64,000 nt of DNA, taken from the NCBI RefSeq assembly GCF_014204895.1, contig NZ_JACHMF010000001.1, positions 3,596,001 through 3,660,000 of the forward strand, read 5' to 3'. The position numbers and the translations under genes are program-made. Within the stretch, counting starts at the first letter, position 1; each line of letters opens with the position of its first letter. This document shows, piece after piece, positions 28,347-38,390 of this stretch. The notes under the pieces were generated by a model. The model was not told where the DNA came from and did no database searches. It saw only the letters and a list, made by a program, of their open reading frames with translations. Source of the DNA: Paractinoplanes abujensis (lineage in GTDB: Bacteria; Actinomycetota; Actinomycetes; Mycobacteriales; Micromonosporaceae).

Positions 28347-29510
28347 ATGCTCACGGACCACAGTGGCAGTTCGACCCGGATGCTTCCGCCGGTCGAGCTT
28401 TCCGACGATCTCGACGTCATCGCCGAGCAGTACGTCCGCGAACGCGCCGGACTCGATCCGGTGCTGGCGCGCCGCTTGCGCGACGACGTCATCCGCCGGC
28501 TGCTGCCGTTCGCGGCCCGGTTGGCGGCCCGTTACCGGCACCGGCAGGAGTCCTCGGACGACCTGCAGCAGGTGGCCCGGCTCGGCCTCGTCAAGGCGAT
28601 CGACCGCTACGACCCGCAGCGTGGATCGTTCACCGCGTACGCGGTCACCACCATCGACGGCGAGCTCAAACGCCATTTCCGTGATCACACCTGGAGCATG
28701 CAGGTGCCGCGCCGGTTGCAGGACCTGTCGCGGGTGGCCGCGCGGGCCGCCGAGGCGCTGACCGCGGAGCTGCACCGGCCGCCGACCGAGGCCGAACTGG
28801 CGGCGCGCTGCGGCGTCACCGTGGCCGAGCTGGCCGAGGCGTCAGCTTCCCGCGCCGGCTATCGGCCCATGTCGCTGAGCCTGCCCGTCGGCGACTCCGG
28901 CACGGCCCTCGGTGATCTGCTCGGCGGCTCCGACCGGGACCTCGAACTGGTCGCCGACCAGCTGACCCTGCGCCGCCTGATCGATCGGCTGTCCCCGCGG
29001 GACAAACACATCCTGGTCCAGCACTACTACGGCAACCGCACCCAGTCGGAGATCGCCGGCGAGCTGGGCATCTCGCAGATGCACGTGTCCCGGCTGATCA
29101 ACCGCACTCTGGCCTGGCTGCGGACGGCCATGCTGACCGACGAGGTGCCGGCCTGGCAGCCCGACGGAGCCGGCACGCCCGGTGCGGGCCCGGTTCTGGA
29201 CATCCGCCGGACGGCCACCGGATCCGTACGGGTCGTCGTGCTCGGCGAGGTCGATCGCGACAACGCCGACCCGCTGCAACGCGACCTGCTGCGGGTGATC
29301 GGCCGGGCGTCCGCGGGCACCGTGGTGGAGATCCACCTCGGTGGAGTGCCGCTGCTGACCGCGGCCGGAGCCTGGGCGCTGCGGAACGCCTACGACGCCG
29401 GCCGCGTCCGTCGCGTCGCCGTCAGCATCGTGGCCGCGCCGCCGCTCCTGCGTCAGATGGCCGCGGTGGCCGGGCTGGGCCCGATGATGACAGCGGACGG
29501 CAACGTTTGA
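28347..29510 (+). CDS. SigB/SigF-type sigma factor fused to a C-terminal STAS domain
   Basis: 387 residues. Sigma-70 regions 2-4 occupy about 25-265: SSDDLQQVARLGLVKAIDRYDPQRGSFTAYAVTTIDGELKRHFRD, region 3 near RPPTEAELAARCGV, and region 4 with SPRDKHILVQHYYGNRTQSEIAGELGISQMHVSRLINRTL. A STAS domain follows (about 285-380; VRVVVLGEVDRDNADPLQRDLLRVI, VEIHLGGVPLLTAAGAWAL). STAS proteins normally bind anti-sigma kinases in trans; fusing one to the sigma factor is unusual. The conserved phospho-serine position reads LLTAAG, so a Thr may replace Ser. Confidence 0.9.
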   Translation: MLTDHSGSSTRMLPPVELSDDLDVIAEQYVRERAGLDPVLARRLRDDVIRRLLPFAARLAARYRHRQESSDDLQQVARLGLVKAIDRYDPQRGSFTAYAVTTIDGELKRHFRDHTWSMQVPRRLQDLSRVAARAAEALTAELHRPPTEAELAARCGVTVAELAEASASRAGYRPMSLSLPVGDSGTALGDLLGGSDRDLELVADQLTLRRLIDRLSPRDKHILVQHYYGNRTQSEIAGELGISQMHVSRLINRTLAWLRTAMLTDEVPAWQPDGAGTPGAGPVLDIRRTATGSVRVVVLGEVDRDNADPLQRDLLRVIGRASAGTVVEIHLGGVPLLTAAGAWALRNAYDAGRVRRVAVSIVAAPPLLRQMAAVAGLGPMMTADGNV

Positions 29511-29578
29511 TCCTCCGTTGATCGGCCATTCCGTCCCGGCCGCGCCACAGCGGCACATTCTGCCCGGAGGAACCCTCA

Positions 29579-29935
29579 GTGACGCCCTTTGCCGTGACCA
29601 AGCGCAACGACGGAGCGGGTGTGTACCGGCTGATGGTGGGAGGTGAACTCGACGAGGACACCAGTGACGGCCTCGTCGTCGTGATGGCCAACGCCGCCGG
29701 GCAGGCCGACGTGGTGGAGATCGTCGTCGACCTGCGACGGGTCTCGTTCCTGGCCGCCGCCGGTATTCGCGCCCTGCTGCACGGACGTGCGGCCGCCGCG
29801 GGGCGCGGGTGCGCGTTCCGGGTCGTCAACGCCGCGGGAATCGTGTTGCAGGTCATCAAGATCAGCGGGGTCCACCACATCCTGGCGGTCACTACCGAAC
29901 CGGAGGCCGCCGCTACCGAGCATCAGCCGCTGTGA
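29579..29935 (+). CDS. STAS domain protein (anti-sigma factor antagonist type)
   Basis: 118 residues forming one STAS domain: YRLMVGGELDEDTSDGLVVVMAN, VEIVVDLRRVSFLAAAGIRALLHG, CAFRVVNAAGIVLQVIKISGV. Members bind or release an anti-sigma ATPase depending on phosphorylation. The position of the usual phospho-serine reads FLAAAG, so it lacks Ser/Thr and may be constitutively active or structural. GTG 29579 follows GGAGG. It lies 68 bases after the SigB-STAS gene, probably in the same unit, and its end overlaps the convergent STAS gene by 23 bases. Confidence 0.85.
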   Translation: MTPFAVTKRNDGAGVYRLMVGGELDEDTSDGLVVVMANAAGQADVVEIVVDLRRVSFLAAAGIRALLHGRAAAAGRGCAFRVVNAAGIVLQVIKISGVHHILAVTTEPEAAATEHQPL

Positions 29936-30254
29936 GCTGGAAGAACTCCGTCAGCTCGCAGATGACCAGCACTTGCCGGACGTTATCGTGGGCACGGCTG
30001 ACGACGAACCGCCCGCCCTGCCGCGAGACCTTCTCATGGCACTCGAGCAGCGTCTGGATACCGGCCGAGCTGAGGAAGCTCAGCCCGCTCAGATCGAGCG
30101 CGACATCGGCCGCGCCGCGGGGAATCAGGTCCAGGATTTGCTGCCTTAGTTGATCATTATTGTCGGCATCGACCTCACCGGTCACCGTCACCACCATCGC
30201 ATCACCGTCCCGCTCGCGCAGCCGGACGTCGAGCGGCGAACCGTCGTCCACCAT
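29913..30254 (-). CDS. STAS domain anti-anti-sigma factor
   Basis: 113 residues from ATG 30254. This start is chosen because GGGG lies eight bases upstream; ATG 30260 and GTG 30263 are possible. It is a single STAS domain: AMVVTVTGEVDADNNDQLRQQILDLI, VALDLSGLSFLSSAGIQTLLECH, with the canonical phosphorylatable serine context LSSAG. It is thus the canonical partner-switching antagonist of the three STAS modules here. It sits upstream of nothing obvious on its strand; ctaD lies behind it. Confidence 0.87.
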   Translation of the reverse strand: MVDDGSPLDVRLRERDGDAMVVTVTGEVDADNNDQLRQQILDLIPRGAADVALDLSGLSFLSSAGIQTLLECHEKVSRQGGRFVVSRAHDNVRQVLVICELTEFFQLTAADAR

Positions 30255-30269
30255 GTGCATCACCCCGCC

Positions 30270-32045
30270 TCAGTCGCGCTCGTCGGTGCCGGCCGTCTGC
30301 CGCCGGCCGGATTCGTCCGGGTGGCGGCTGCCGCCGTGCGACTCCGCCGTTCCCGGGCGTGCGCCGCCCTCCGGCGGCCCCTCGGGTGACTGGCCGCCCG
30401 CGGCCAGCTCGGGGAACTTCGCGTCGAAGGCCGGCCGTTCCGACCGGATGCGGGGCATGCGGTCGAAGTTGCGCAGCGGCGGCGGGGACGACGTCGCCCA
30501 CTCCAGGGAGTTGCCGTGGCCCCACGGGTCGTCGGCCGTGACGACCTGACCGATCCGGTACGACTTCCACACGTTGTAGAGGAACGGCAGAGTGGACGCG
30601 CCGAGGACGAACGAGCCGATGGTGGAGACCGTGTTGAGCGTCGTGAAGCCGTCGTCGGGCAGGTAGTCGGCGTAGCGGCGGGGCATGCCTTCGGCGCCCA
30701 GCCAGTGCTGCACCAGGAACGTCGCGTGGAAGCCGACGAACGTCAGCCAGAAGTGGACCTTGCCGAGGCGGTCGTCGAGCATGCGGCCGAACATCTTCGG
30801 GAACCAGAAGTAGATGCCCGAGAACACGGCGAACACGATGGTGCCGAACAGCACGTAGTGGAAGTGCGCAACCACGAAGTACGAGTCGTGCACGTGGAAG
30901 TCGATGGGCGGGGAGGCCAGCAGCACCCCGGTCAGCCCGCCCAGCAGGAAGGTGACCAGGAAGCCGAGGGCGAACAGCATCGGCGCCTCGAAGCTGATCT
31001 GCCCCCGCCACATCGTGCCGATCCAGACGAAGAACTTCATGCCCGTGGGCACAGCGATCAGATAGCTGAGCAGACTGAAGAACGGCAGCAGGACCTGGCC
31101 GGTGGCGAACATGTGATGCGCCCACACCGACATGGACAGGCCCGCGATGAGGAGCGTGGCCGCGACCAGACCCTTGTAGCCGAACACGGGTTTGCGGCTG
31201 AAGACCGGGATGACTTCGGTGATGATGCCGAAGAAGGGCAGCGCCACCACGTACACCTCGGGGTGGCCGAAGAACCAGAACAGGTGCTGCCACAGCATCG
31301 GCCCGCCGGTCGACGCGTCGAACACGTGCGCCCCGAGCACGCGATCGGCGGCCAGCGCGAACAGGGCCGCCGCCAGGAACGGGAACACCAGCACCACCAG
31401 CAGGCTGGTGAGCAGGATGTTCCAGGTGAAGATGGGCATCCGGAACATGGTCATGCCGGGAGCCCGCAGCGTCAGGATCGTGGTGATCATGTTGACGCCG
31501 CCCAGGATCGTGCCCAGGCCGCTCAGGGCCAGGCCGATCACCCACATGTTGGGGCCGGGCCCGGGTGAGTGCAGGGAATCGCTCAGCGGCGCGTACGCCG
31601 TCCAGCCGAAATCGGCCGAGCCGCCGGGAGTGAGGAACGACGACAACGCGGTCAGGCCGCCGAACAGGTAGAGCCAGTACGCGAACGCGTTGAGCCGGGG
31701 AAAGGCCACGTCGGGGGCGCCGATCTGGATCGGGACGACGTAATTGGCGAAGGCGAACACGATGGGCGTCGCGAAGAACAGCAGCATGATCGTGCCGTGC
31801 ATCGTGAACATCTGGTTGTACTGCTCCGGCGACAGGATCTGCATGCCGGGGCGGGCCAGCTCGGCCCGCATGAGCAGCGCCATCGCCCCGCCGACCAGGA
31901 AGAACAGAAAAGACGTGACCATGTACATGATCCCGATCTGTTTCGCGTCGGTCGTCCGCAGGATCCGGGCCAGCGCCGACCCCTTGACCTGCCGCCGTAC
32001 CGGGTAGGGCCGCGTCACCACAGGACGGGGGGTTACTGAGGTCAC
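30270..32045 (-). CDS. ctaD: Cytochrome c oxidase subunit I
   Basis: 591 residues, the expected size, with twelve transmembrane segments. It is the core of the aa3-type terminal oxidase. It carries haem a, haem a3 and CuB ligands: [10 protein letters not shown] near 84, [22 protein letters not shown] with the CuB His and cross-linked Tyr, the HHMFATG pair, and [18 protein letters not shown] with the a3/a histidines. The start is GTG 32045. No other oxidase subunit is nearby, so this is probably a lone paralogue beside a ctaCDE cluster elsewhere. Confidence 0.96.
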   Translation of the reverse strand: MTSVTPRPVVTRPYPVRRQVKGSALARILRTTDAKQIGIMYMVTSFLFFLVGGAMALLMRAELARPGMQILSPEQYNQMFTMHGTIMLLFFATPIVFAFANYVVPIQIGAPDVAFPRLNAFAYWLYLFGGLTALSSFLTPGGSADFGWTAYAPLSDSLHSPGPGPNMWVIGLALSGLGTILGGVNMITTILTLRAPGMTMFRMPIFTWNILLTSLLVVLVFPFLAAALFALAADRVLGAHVFDASTGGPMLWQHLFWFFGHPEVYVVALPFFGIITEVIPVFSRKPVFGYKGLVAATLLIAGLSMSVWAHHMFATGQVLLPFFSLLSYLIAVPTGMKFFVWIGTMWRGQISFEAPMLFALGFLVTFLLGGLTGVLLASPPIDFHVHDSYFVVAHFHYVLFGTIVFAVFSGIYFWFPKMFGRMLDDRLGKVHFWLTFVGFHATFLVQHWLGAEGMPRRYADYLPDDGFTTLNTVSTIGSFVLGASTLPFLYNVWKSYRIGQVVTADDPWGHGNSLEWATSSPPPLRNFDRMPRIRSERPAFDAKFPELAAGGQSPEGPPEGGARPGTAESHGGSRHPDESGRRQTAGTDERD

Positions 32046-32217
32046 GGCAGCGACTCCTCAAGGTCCAAAGGGGGCATCGGCCGCGCGCCTACCCCTGCGG
32101 ATCCGCCGCAAACGTACCCGTTCGAAGTAATCCGGAATTCCGCTTCTGATCTTGTTTCAGGTCGCCGGGGCCGGGGTAGCCGCGACGCTCATCGATGGAC
32201 CGGAACCAGGGGGCCAC

Positions 32218-33285
32218 ATGTCGCAGGCGACCGGCTCGCACCTTCGCAGTGGACCGGGACGGACCCGGCCGGTGACCGGCGTGCTGATCGCGGCCACAGT
32301 TGCGGCCGCTCTGCTGTTGTGGGCCAAATGGCTCCCGTACGCCGGAAAGGTCCCCGGCCTGGCCACGGGACACACGTGGAGCGGGTCGAGCATCCTCGGA
32401 ACCGGCGGCGTGCAGCCCGGGGACGCGCCCTCGTGGTCGGCCGCGACCAGTTTCACCCGGGCCTACAGTCAGGCGGTGTGGCGTGCGCTGCTGGCCGCCC
32501 TGCTGATCAGCGCCGCCCTGCAGACCCTGGTCCCGCGGGCCTGGCTGCTGCGGGTGCTCAACCGGCCGGGCCGGCTGCGCGCCGCGGTGGCCGGCGGGGT
32601 GGCGTCCACCCCCTCCATGATGTGCGCTTGCTGCACCGCGCCGGTCGTCGTCGGGTTGCGGCGCAGCGGAGTGTCCACCTCGGCCGTCGTCGCCTACTGG
32701 CTGGGCAACCCGCTGCTCAACCCGGCCGTGCTGATCTTCCTGGGGCTCGTCGCGCCGTGGCAGTGGACCCTCACCCGGATCGTTGTCGGCGTGCTGGTCG
32801 TGGTGGCCGGGTCGGCCCTGGTGGCCCGGCTCGCCGAGGCGCGGACGGCCCCCGCCGGGCCGGAGGCCGAGACGCCCGATCCGCCCGTGACCTTCGGGCG
32901 CTATCTGCGCGTGCTGGTCCGCATGGCCGTGGTGCTCATCCCGGAGTACCTCGTCGTGATCATGCTGGTCGGTGCGTTCCGGGGCTGGCTGTTCCCGCTC
33001 GACGCGGCCGGCTCGGGGCTGCTGGTCGTGCTGGTGGCCGCGATCGTCGGCACCGCCATGGTCATCCCGACCGCGGGCGAGATCCCCATCGCGCAGGGGC
33101 TCGCCCTGGCCGGCCTTTCGCTCGGCGCGGTGGGCGCGCTGCTGATCACCCTGCCCGCGGTCAGCCTGCCCGGCGCGGCGATGGTGTGGCGTGCCTTCGG
33201 CTGGAAGGTCACCCTGGCCACGGCGGCCGTGGTGGTGATCGGCGGCCTGACCGGCGCGGCCGTACTGGAGTTGTTGCCCGCGTGA
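32218..33285 (+). CDS. DUF318-type (ArsP_1/YraQ-like) permease
   Basis: 355 residues and about eight to nine hydrophobic helices in two halves. The cysteine-rich motif STPSMMCACCTAPVVVGLRRSG, followed by AYWLGNPLLNPAVLIFLGL, and the second-half repeat IVGTAMVIPTAGEIPIAQGLALAG mark the family. Relatives include arsenite/organoarsenical and metal-related exporters, so metal or metalloid efflux is a reasonable but unproved role. ATG 32218 begins the recognisable protein. Confidence 0.8.
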   Translation: MSQATGSHLRSGPGRTRPVTGVLIAATVAAALLLWAKWLPYAGKVPGLATGHTWSGSSILGTGGVQPGDAPSWSAATSFTRAYSQAVWRALLAALLISAALQTLVPRAWLLRVLNRPGRLRAAVAGGVASTPSMMCACCTAPVVVGLRRSGVSTSAVVAYWLGNPLLNPAVLIFLGLVAPWQWTLTRIVVGVLVVVAGSALVARLAEARTAPAGPEAETPDPPVTFGRYLRVLVRMAVVLIPEYLVVIMLVGAFRGWLFPLDAAGSGLLVVLVAAIVGTAMVIPTAGEIPIAQGLALAGLSLGAVGALLITLPAVSLPGAAMVWRAFGWKVTLATAAVVVIGGLTGAAVLELLPA

Positions 33286-33296
33286 AGCAGCGGGGG

Positions 33297-33485
33297 TCAG
33301 CGCACCCGGGCGAGGGCCCGGCGGCGGGCGGCCACCGAGAGGGTGAACCGGGCGGTCATGTCGTCGCGGCCCAGCACGGCACGCAGGTCCGTGGCGACCA
33401 TGTCGGCCGCGCGGGCGATGTCGTCCAGGTCGGCGTGCGGTTCGACGACCGCGTCGGCTCGGCGACGGTCCGGGCTCACCAGCAC
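33297..33485 (-). CDS. Small hypothetical protein or gene fragment
   Basis: 62 residues (SPDRRRADAVVEPHADLDDIARAADMVATDLRAVLGRDDMTARFTLSVAARRRALARV) that look protein-like: acidic/helical then a basic end. No ribosome-binding site is seen before GTG 33485. Protein-like sequence continues upstream in the same frame (GGVVAFPRPGPGS), and another piece lies in a different frame (HALEVLREMGSAEG). It may be the remains of a longer gene. The rest of the 372-base gap holds nothing I recognise. Confidence 0.35.
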   Translation of the reverse strand: MLVSPDRRRADAVVEPHADLDDIARAADMVATDLRAVLGRDDMTARFTLSVAARRRALARVR

Positions 33486-33658
33486 GCTGCCGGGCCCCGG
33501 CCGGGGAAAGGCAACGACGCCACCGGCTCGAGCAACGGAACCCCTCTGCCGAACCCATTTCCCGCAACACTTCCAGCGCGTGGGACCGGGACCACGGCGA
33601 AGTCCGCATCTGGCGGCGCTTGAATCCGGCCGCGGGCTGACCTCGCCGGGCAGAACAC

Positions 33659-34603
33659 CTAGCTCTTGCCCGGCGGAGCCGGAGCTGCGGCCTCACGGGT
33701 GCTGCGCAGGCTCGAGACGATGGAGACCGCGATCGTGATCACGATGACGCCGAGGGTGAGTGGGATGGGCAGTTTGCCGATCGGGGTCTCGGACAGAATG
33801 AGCTTCACGCCGGCGAAGGCGAGCAGCACGGCCAGCCCGTAGTGCAGGTGCACGAACCGGCGCAGCAGCCCCGCCAGGCAGAAGTACAGGCTGCGCAGGC
33901 CCAGGATGGCGAAGGCGTTGGCGCTCCAGACGATGAAGGTGCTCGTGGTGATGGCCAGGATCGCGGCCACCGAGTCGACGGCGAAGATCAGGTCGGTGGC
34001 CTCGACGGCGATCAGCACGACGAACAGCAGGGTGGCCACGCGCTTGCCGTCGATCCGGGTGAAGAACTTGGCTCCGTGGTATTGCGGGTCGGTCGGCACG
34101 ATCCGGCGGACCAGGCGGACGACCGGGTTGCGGTCCGGCGGTGTCTGCTCACCGTGGCGGAACGCCATCTTGTAGCCGGTGTAGATGAGGAAGGCGCCGA
34201 AGACGTACGCCGTCCAGAAGAAGGTCTCGAGCAGTTCGGCGCCGACGAAGATGAACACGAACCGGAAGACCAGCGCGCCGATGACGCCCCAGAACAGCAC
34301 CTTGTGCTGCAGCGCCGCGGGCACGGCGAACGTCGTGAAGATCAACGCGAAGATGAACACGTTGTCGATCGACAGCGCCTTCTCGATCAGGTAGCCGGCG
34401 AAGTACGTGCCGGCCACGTCACCGCCTTGCCAGGCCAGCAGCAGCACGCCGAACAGCAGTCCGGCCGCGATCCAGATCCCGGACCAGATCGCCGCCTCGC
34501 GGAATCCGATGACGTGGTTGTCGCGGTGCAGGAACAGATCGATGGCGAGCATCGCCGCGATGGCCAGCATCAGCGCGGCCCAGACCCACCAGGACACAGT
34601 CAA
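33659..34603 (-). CDS. TerC/Alx-family membrane protein
   Basis: 314 residues with about nine transmembrane segments. It carries the family signatures EKALSIDNVFIFALIF, near 65, and EATDLIFAVDSVAAILAIT, near 200, whose aspartates are thought to bind metal. Alx/MntP-related TerC proteins export Mn2+. The start is TTG 34603 (MTVSWWVW) with GGGGAG nine bases upstream; GTG 34597 is an alternative. A candidate Mn2+ riboswitch lies upstream and supports the manganese role. Confidence 0.92.
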   Translation of the reverse strand: MTVSWWVWAALMLAIAAMLAIDLFLHRDNHVIGFREAAIWSGIWIAAGLLFGVLLLAWQGGDVAGTYFAGYLIEKALSIDNVFIFALIFTTFAVPAALQHKVLFWGVIGALVFRFVFIFVGAELLETFFWTAYVFGAFLIYTGYKMAFRHGEQTPPDRNPVVRLVRRIVPTDPQYHGAKFFTRIDGKRVATLLFVVLIAVEATDLIFAVDSVAAILAITTSTFIVWSANAFAILGLRSLYFCLAGLLRRFVHLHYGLAVLLAFAGVKLILSETPIGKLPIPLTLGVIVITIAVSIVSSLRSTREAAAPAPPGKS

Positions 34604-34654
34604 CGGGGGCTCCCCTCGTCCACACCGGACCCCGACGGGACCGGTGGTGCCGGA

Positions 34655-34760
34655 CGACGGTCTCCCCGGGTCACCGCGGGCCGGTGACTGCGGCGCCGGA
34701 ACCGGGACGGCCCGGATCGTATTGACGGCGACGCGCTGAGCTTCGGGTACTCCCCCTCGA
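34655..34760 (-). ncRNA. Candidate yybP-ykoY Mn2+ riboswitch upstream of terC
   Basis: On the minus strand the leader contains GGGGGAGTACCC (about 34757-34746), GTCAATACG about 30 bases later, and, near 34668, GGGGAGACC. These resemble, in order, the GGGGAGUA, GUCAACAUAC and G(C)GAGACC elements of the Mn2+-sensing yybP-ykoY riboswitch. Family riboswitches often control terC/alx-type exporters. The pairing was judged by eye from remembered consensus. Confidence 0.6.
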
Positions 34761-34864
34761 ACTACGATCCAGTATTCATGAAGCAGAGTTCGTATGTCAA
34801 ACCGGGGCCGGCGAGGCCACTACGATGAGGGCTTCGGCTGCGTACGTGGGGAGCGCGTGACCAG

Positions 34865-35167
34865 GTGACCGACCGAGCGAGGGGCTGGACCTTTCTGACC
34901 AACCACGCCCACGTGCTGCTGGCCATCGCCCGCGAGCCGACCACCCGGCTGCGCGACGTGGCCGGCGCCGTCGGCATCACCGAGCGCGCCGCCCAGGCCA
35001 TCGTGGCCGACCTCGAGGCGGCGGGCTATCTGCGCCGGGAACGGGTCGGCCGGCGCAACCAGTACACGATCGACGCAGCCGGCCCGTTCCGGCACCCCGC
35101 CGAGGCCGGCCATCACATCGGCGAACTGCTGGCCCTGTTCGCGCCGGCTAGCGGTCCGCGATCGTGA
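34865..35167 (+). CDS. Winged-helix transcriptional regulator
   Basis: 100 residues. The helix-turn-helix LRDVAGAVGITERAAQAIVADLEAAGYLRRERVGRRNQYTID (about 31-72) is a MarR/ArsR-type winged helix, including the wing and recognition helix. GTG 34865 is the only sensible start. The short C-terminal tail gives little room for a ligand domain. Its end overlaps the convergent AbfB-sigma gene by 20 bases. Targets are unknown. Confidence 0.85.
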   Translation: MTDRARGWTFLTNHAHVLLAIAREPTTRLRDVAGAVGITERAAQAIVADLEAAGYLRRERVGRRNQYTIDAAGPFRHPAEAGHHIGELLALFAPASGPRS

Positions 35168-36647
35168 AGGCCGAGTCCGCGACGTACGCCTGATCGGTCT
35201 GCTCCGGATCCAGCCACAGCTCGTTGCCGCGCAGGTGCACCATCCGGTCCGGATAGTTCAGCGAGACCAGCCGTACGGTGCCGGGTTGCGGGCCGGGGCG
35301 GGGGCAGAAGGTGGCGTCGCGGCGGAACAGGTCACGGTTCTCGTCGGTGTTGAGCAGAATCCGGAACGAGGCGTGCCGCACGTAGCGGCCGTCGGCGGAG
35401 CGCATCGACAGGCAGTCCGGGTCGGCGACGCCGGGAATCACCGTGACCTCCACAGCCGGCACTCCGGATGCCGCCACCATCCTGTCCCCGTTCAGCGCCA
35501 CCACGGCGCCCGGGCGGGCGACCGGCCGCAGGACCGCGGGCCCGAGCGCCACCAGCCTCGCCGGACGGGGCGAAGCCGTCCGGGAGGGGGTGGGGTCAGC
35601 GGGCGCGTCGGGGAGGGACGGGGAGGCTGCGAGGGCCGGGAAACTGCGGACCGGGGTGGCCGGCGGGGCGGCCCCTCGGCGGGGTTCGGGCCGGGCCAGG
35701 TACACGCCGCCGGACACTGTCGCGGTGACCAGCACCGCGGCCGCCACCTTGACGCCGACCGCCTGCCCCAGCCAGCCCACGGCCGAGCCGGCCCCGGCGG
35801 TCGCGCCACCCACGGCCGACCCGGCCCCGGCGGTCGCACCACCGACGGCGGCGCCCACCGCCACCGGCAGCGGCACCGCGGCCGCCCCGGCCACCAGCCG
35901 TTCGAGCGGCAGCAGGTCGGGCCCGGTGGCCCCGCAGACGTCGCAGTCGCGCAGGTGGCGGGCCAGTCGTTTGCGCCAGCGCGGGCTGGGCACGCCGTCC
36001 CAGCCCGCCAGCACCTCGTCCAGCCGGGGGCAGCGGGGCCGCGCCTCGAGCGCGACGACCAGATGCCGGCACAGCTCGAGCTGCCGGCGCATCCGCTGGA
36101 TGCGGACACGCGCGTGCGCCGCGTTCACCCCCAGCGCGGCCACGACCTCGGCCCGGTCGAGTTCGCCGAGCACCTCGCGCCACCACAGCGCGGCCAGCTG
36201 CTGGTCGTCCGGGTCGAGCCAGCGCATGGCCTCGGCCACCTGCCGGCGCTGCGCGGACAGTTCCAGCCGGAGCGCGGTGACCCCCGCGAACTCGGCGCCC
36301 GGGTCGGCGATCTGCTCGGCGTCGGTCAGCGCGGCCGTTCGTTCGCGCTCCACCTGCCAGGCCCGCAACCGGCCGCTGACCTGGTGCATAGCGATGGCGA
36401 CGAGCCAGGAGCGGAAGCTTTCCGGCGCCCGCAGGGCCGGCAGGTCGCGGTGCGCCCGCAGCACCGTCTCCTGCACCACGTCGTCGACGTCGGCGTGCCC
36501 GTCCAGCGCGCGGCCGACGACCCGGTAGAGCAGCGGCAGGTGGGCCGAGATCAGGGCGTCCGCGGCGAGCCGATCGCCGGCGCGGGCCGCCTGCACCAGA
36601 GCGACCGGATTTTCTGTTACGGCGTCACCCCGGCCGGAGCCTTCCAT
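35148..36647 (-). CDS. Membrane-tethered ECF sigma factor with extracytoplasmic AbfB domain (copy 2)
   Basis: 499 residues from ATG 36647; GTG 36686 would add 13, but its GGAGG is too close. Sigma region 2 (DGHADVDDVVQETVLRAHRDL, SFRSWLVAIAMHQVSGRL) and region 4 (LDRAEVVAALGVNAAHARVRIQRM) are followed by HLRDCDVC (H-x3-C-x2-C). Then come Ala/Gly/Val-rich hydrophobic stretches with an internal GGATAGAGSAV duplication, one clear helix (VAAAVLVTATVSGGVYLA), a Pro-rich linker and a C-terminal AbfB domain (GRYVRHASFRILL, DATFCPRPG, VSLNYPDRMVHLRG). Order and motifs equal those of the copy at 15534-16958. It is divergent from the GH10-CBM2 gene and the CBM2 enzyme run. Confidence 0.87.
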   Translation of the reverse strand: MEGSGRGDAVTENPVALVQAARAGDRLAADALISAHLPLLYRVVGRALDGHADVDDVVQETVLRAHRDLPALRAPESFRSWLVAIAMHQVSGRLRAWQVERERTAALTDAEQIADPGAEFAGVTALRLELSAQRRQVAEAMRWLDPDDQQLAALWWREVLGELDRAEVVAALGVNAAHARVRIQRMRRQLELCRHLVVALEARPRCPRLDEVLAGWDGVPSPRWRKRLARHLRDCDVCGATGPDLLPLERLVAGAAAVPLPVAVGAAVGGATAGAGSAVGGATAGAGSAVGWLGQAVGVKVAAAVLVTATVSGGVYLARPEPRRGAAPPATPVRSFPALAASPSLPDAPADPTPSRTASPRPARLVALGPAVLRPVARPGAVVALNGDRMVAASGVPAVEVTVIPGVADPDCLSMRSADGRYVRHASFRILLNTDENRDLFRRDATFCPRPGPQPGTVRLVSLNYPDRMVHLRGNELWLDPEQTDQAYVADSAFTIADR

Positions 36648-38323
<1,676 letters not shown>

Positions 38324-38332
38324 CCCCCGTCT

Positions 38333-38363
38333 CCCGCCGGCCCGGGGTGGCCGGGCCGGCGGG
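38333..38363. terminator. Strong hairpin after GH10-CBM2
   Basis: A perfect 13-bp stem, CCCGCCGGCCCGG/CCGGGCCGGCGGG, with a five-base loop lies between the GH10 stop and the next gene. It could end or attenuate the transcript, so the downstream enzymes may be made at a lower level or from their own promoter. Confidence 0.75.
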
Positions 38364-38390
38364 ACCCCTGCGCCCAGAAAAGAGCCGCAG

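Noticed and set aside
32089..33696. 535-codon minus-strand frame opposite the DUF318 permease
   Set aside because: Composition is Gly/Arg/His/Gln-rich shadow; only short pieces near 33500-33580 look protein-like and may be a relic.
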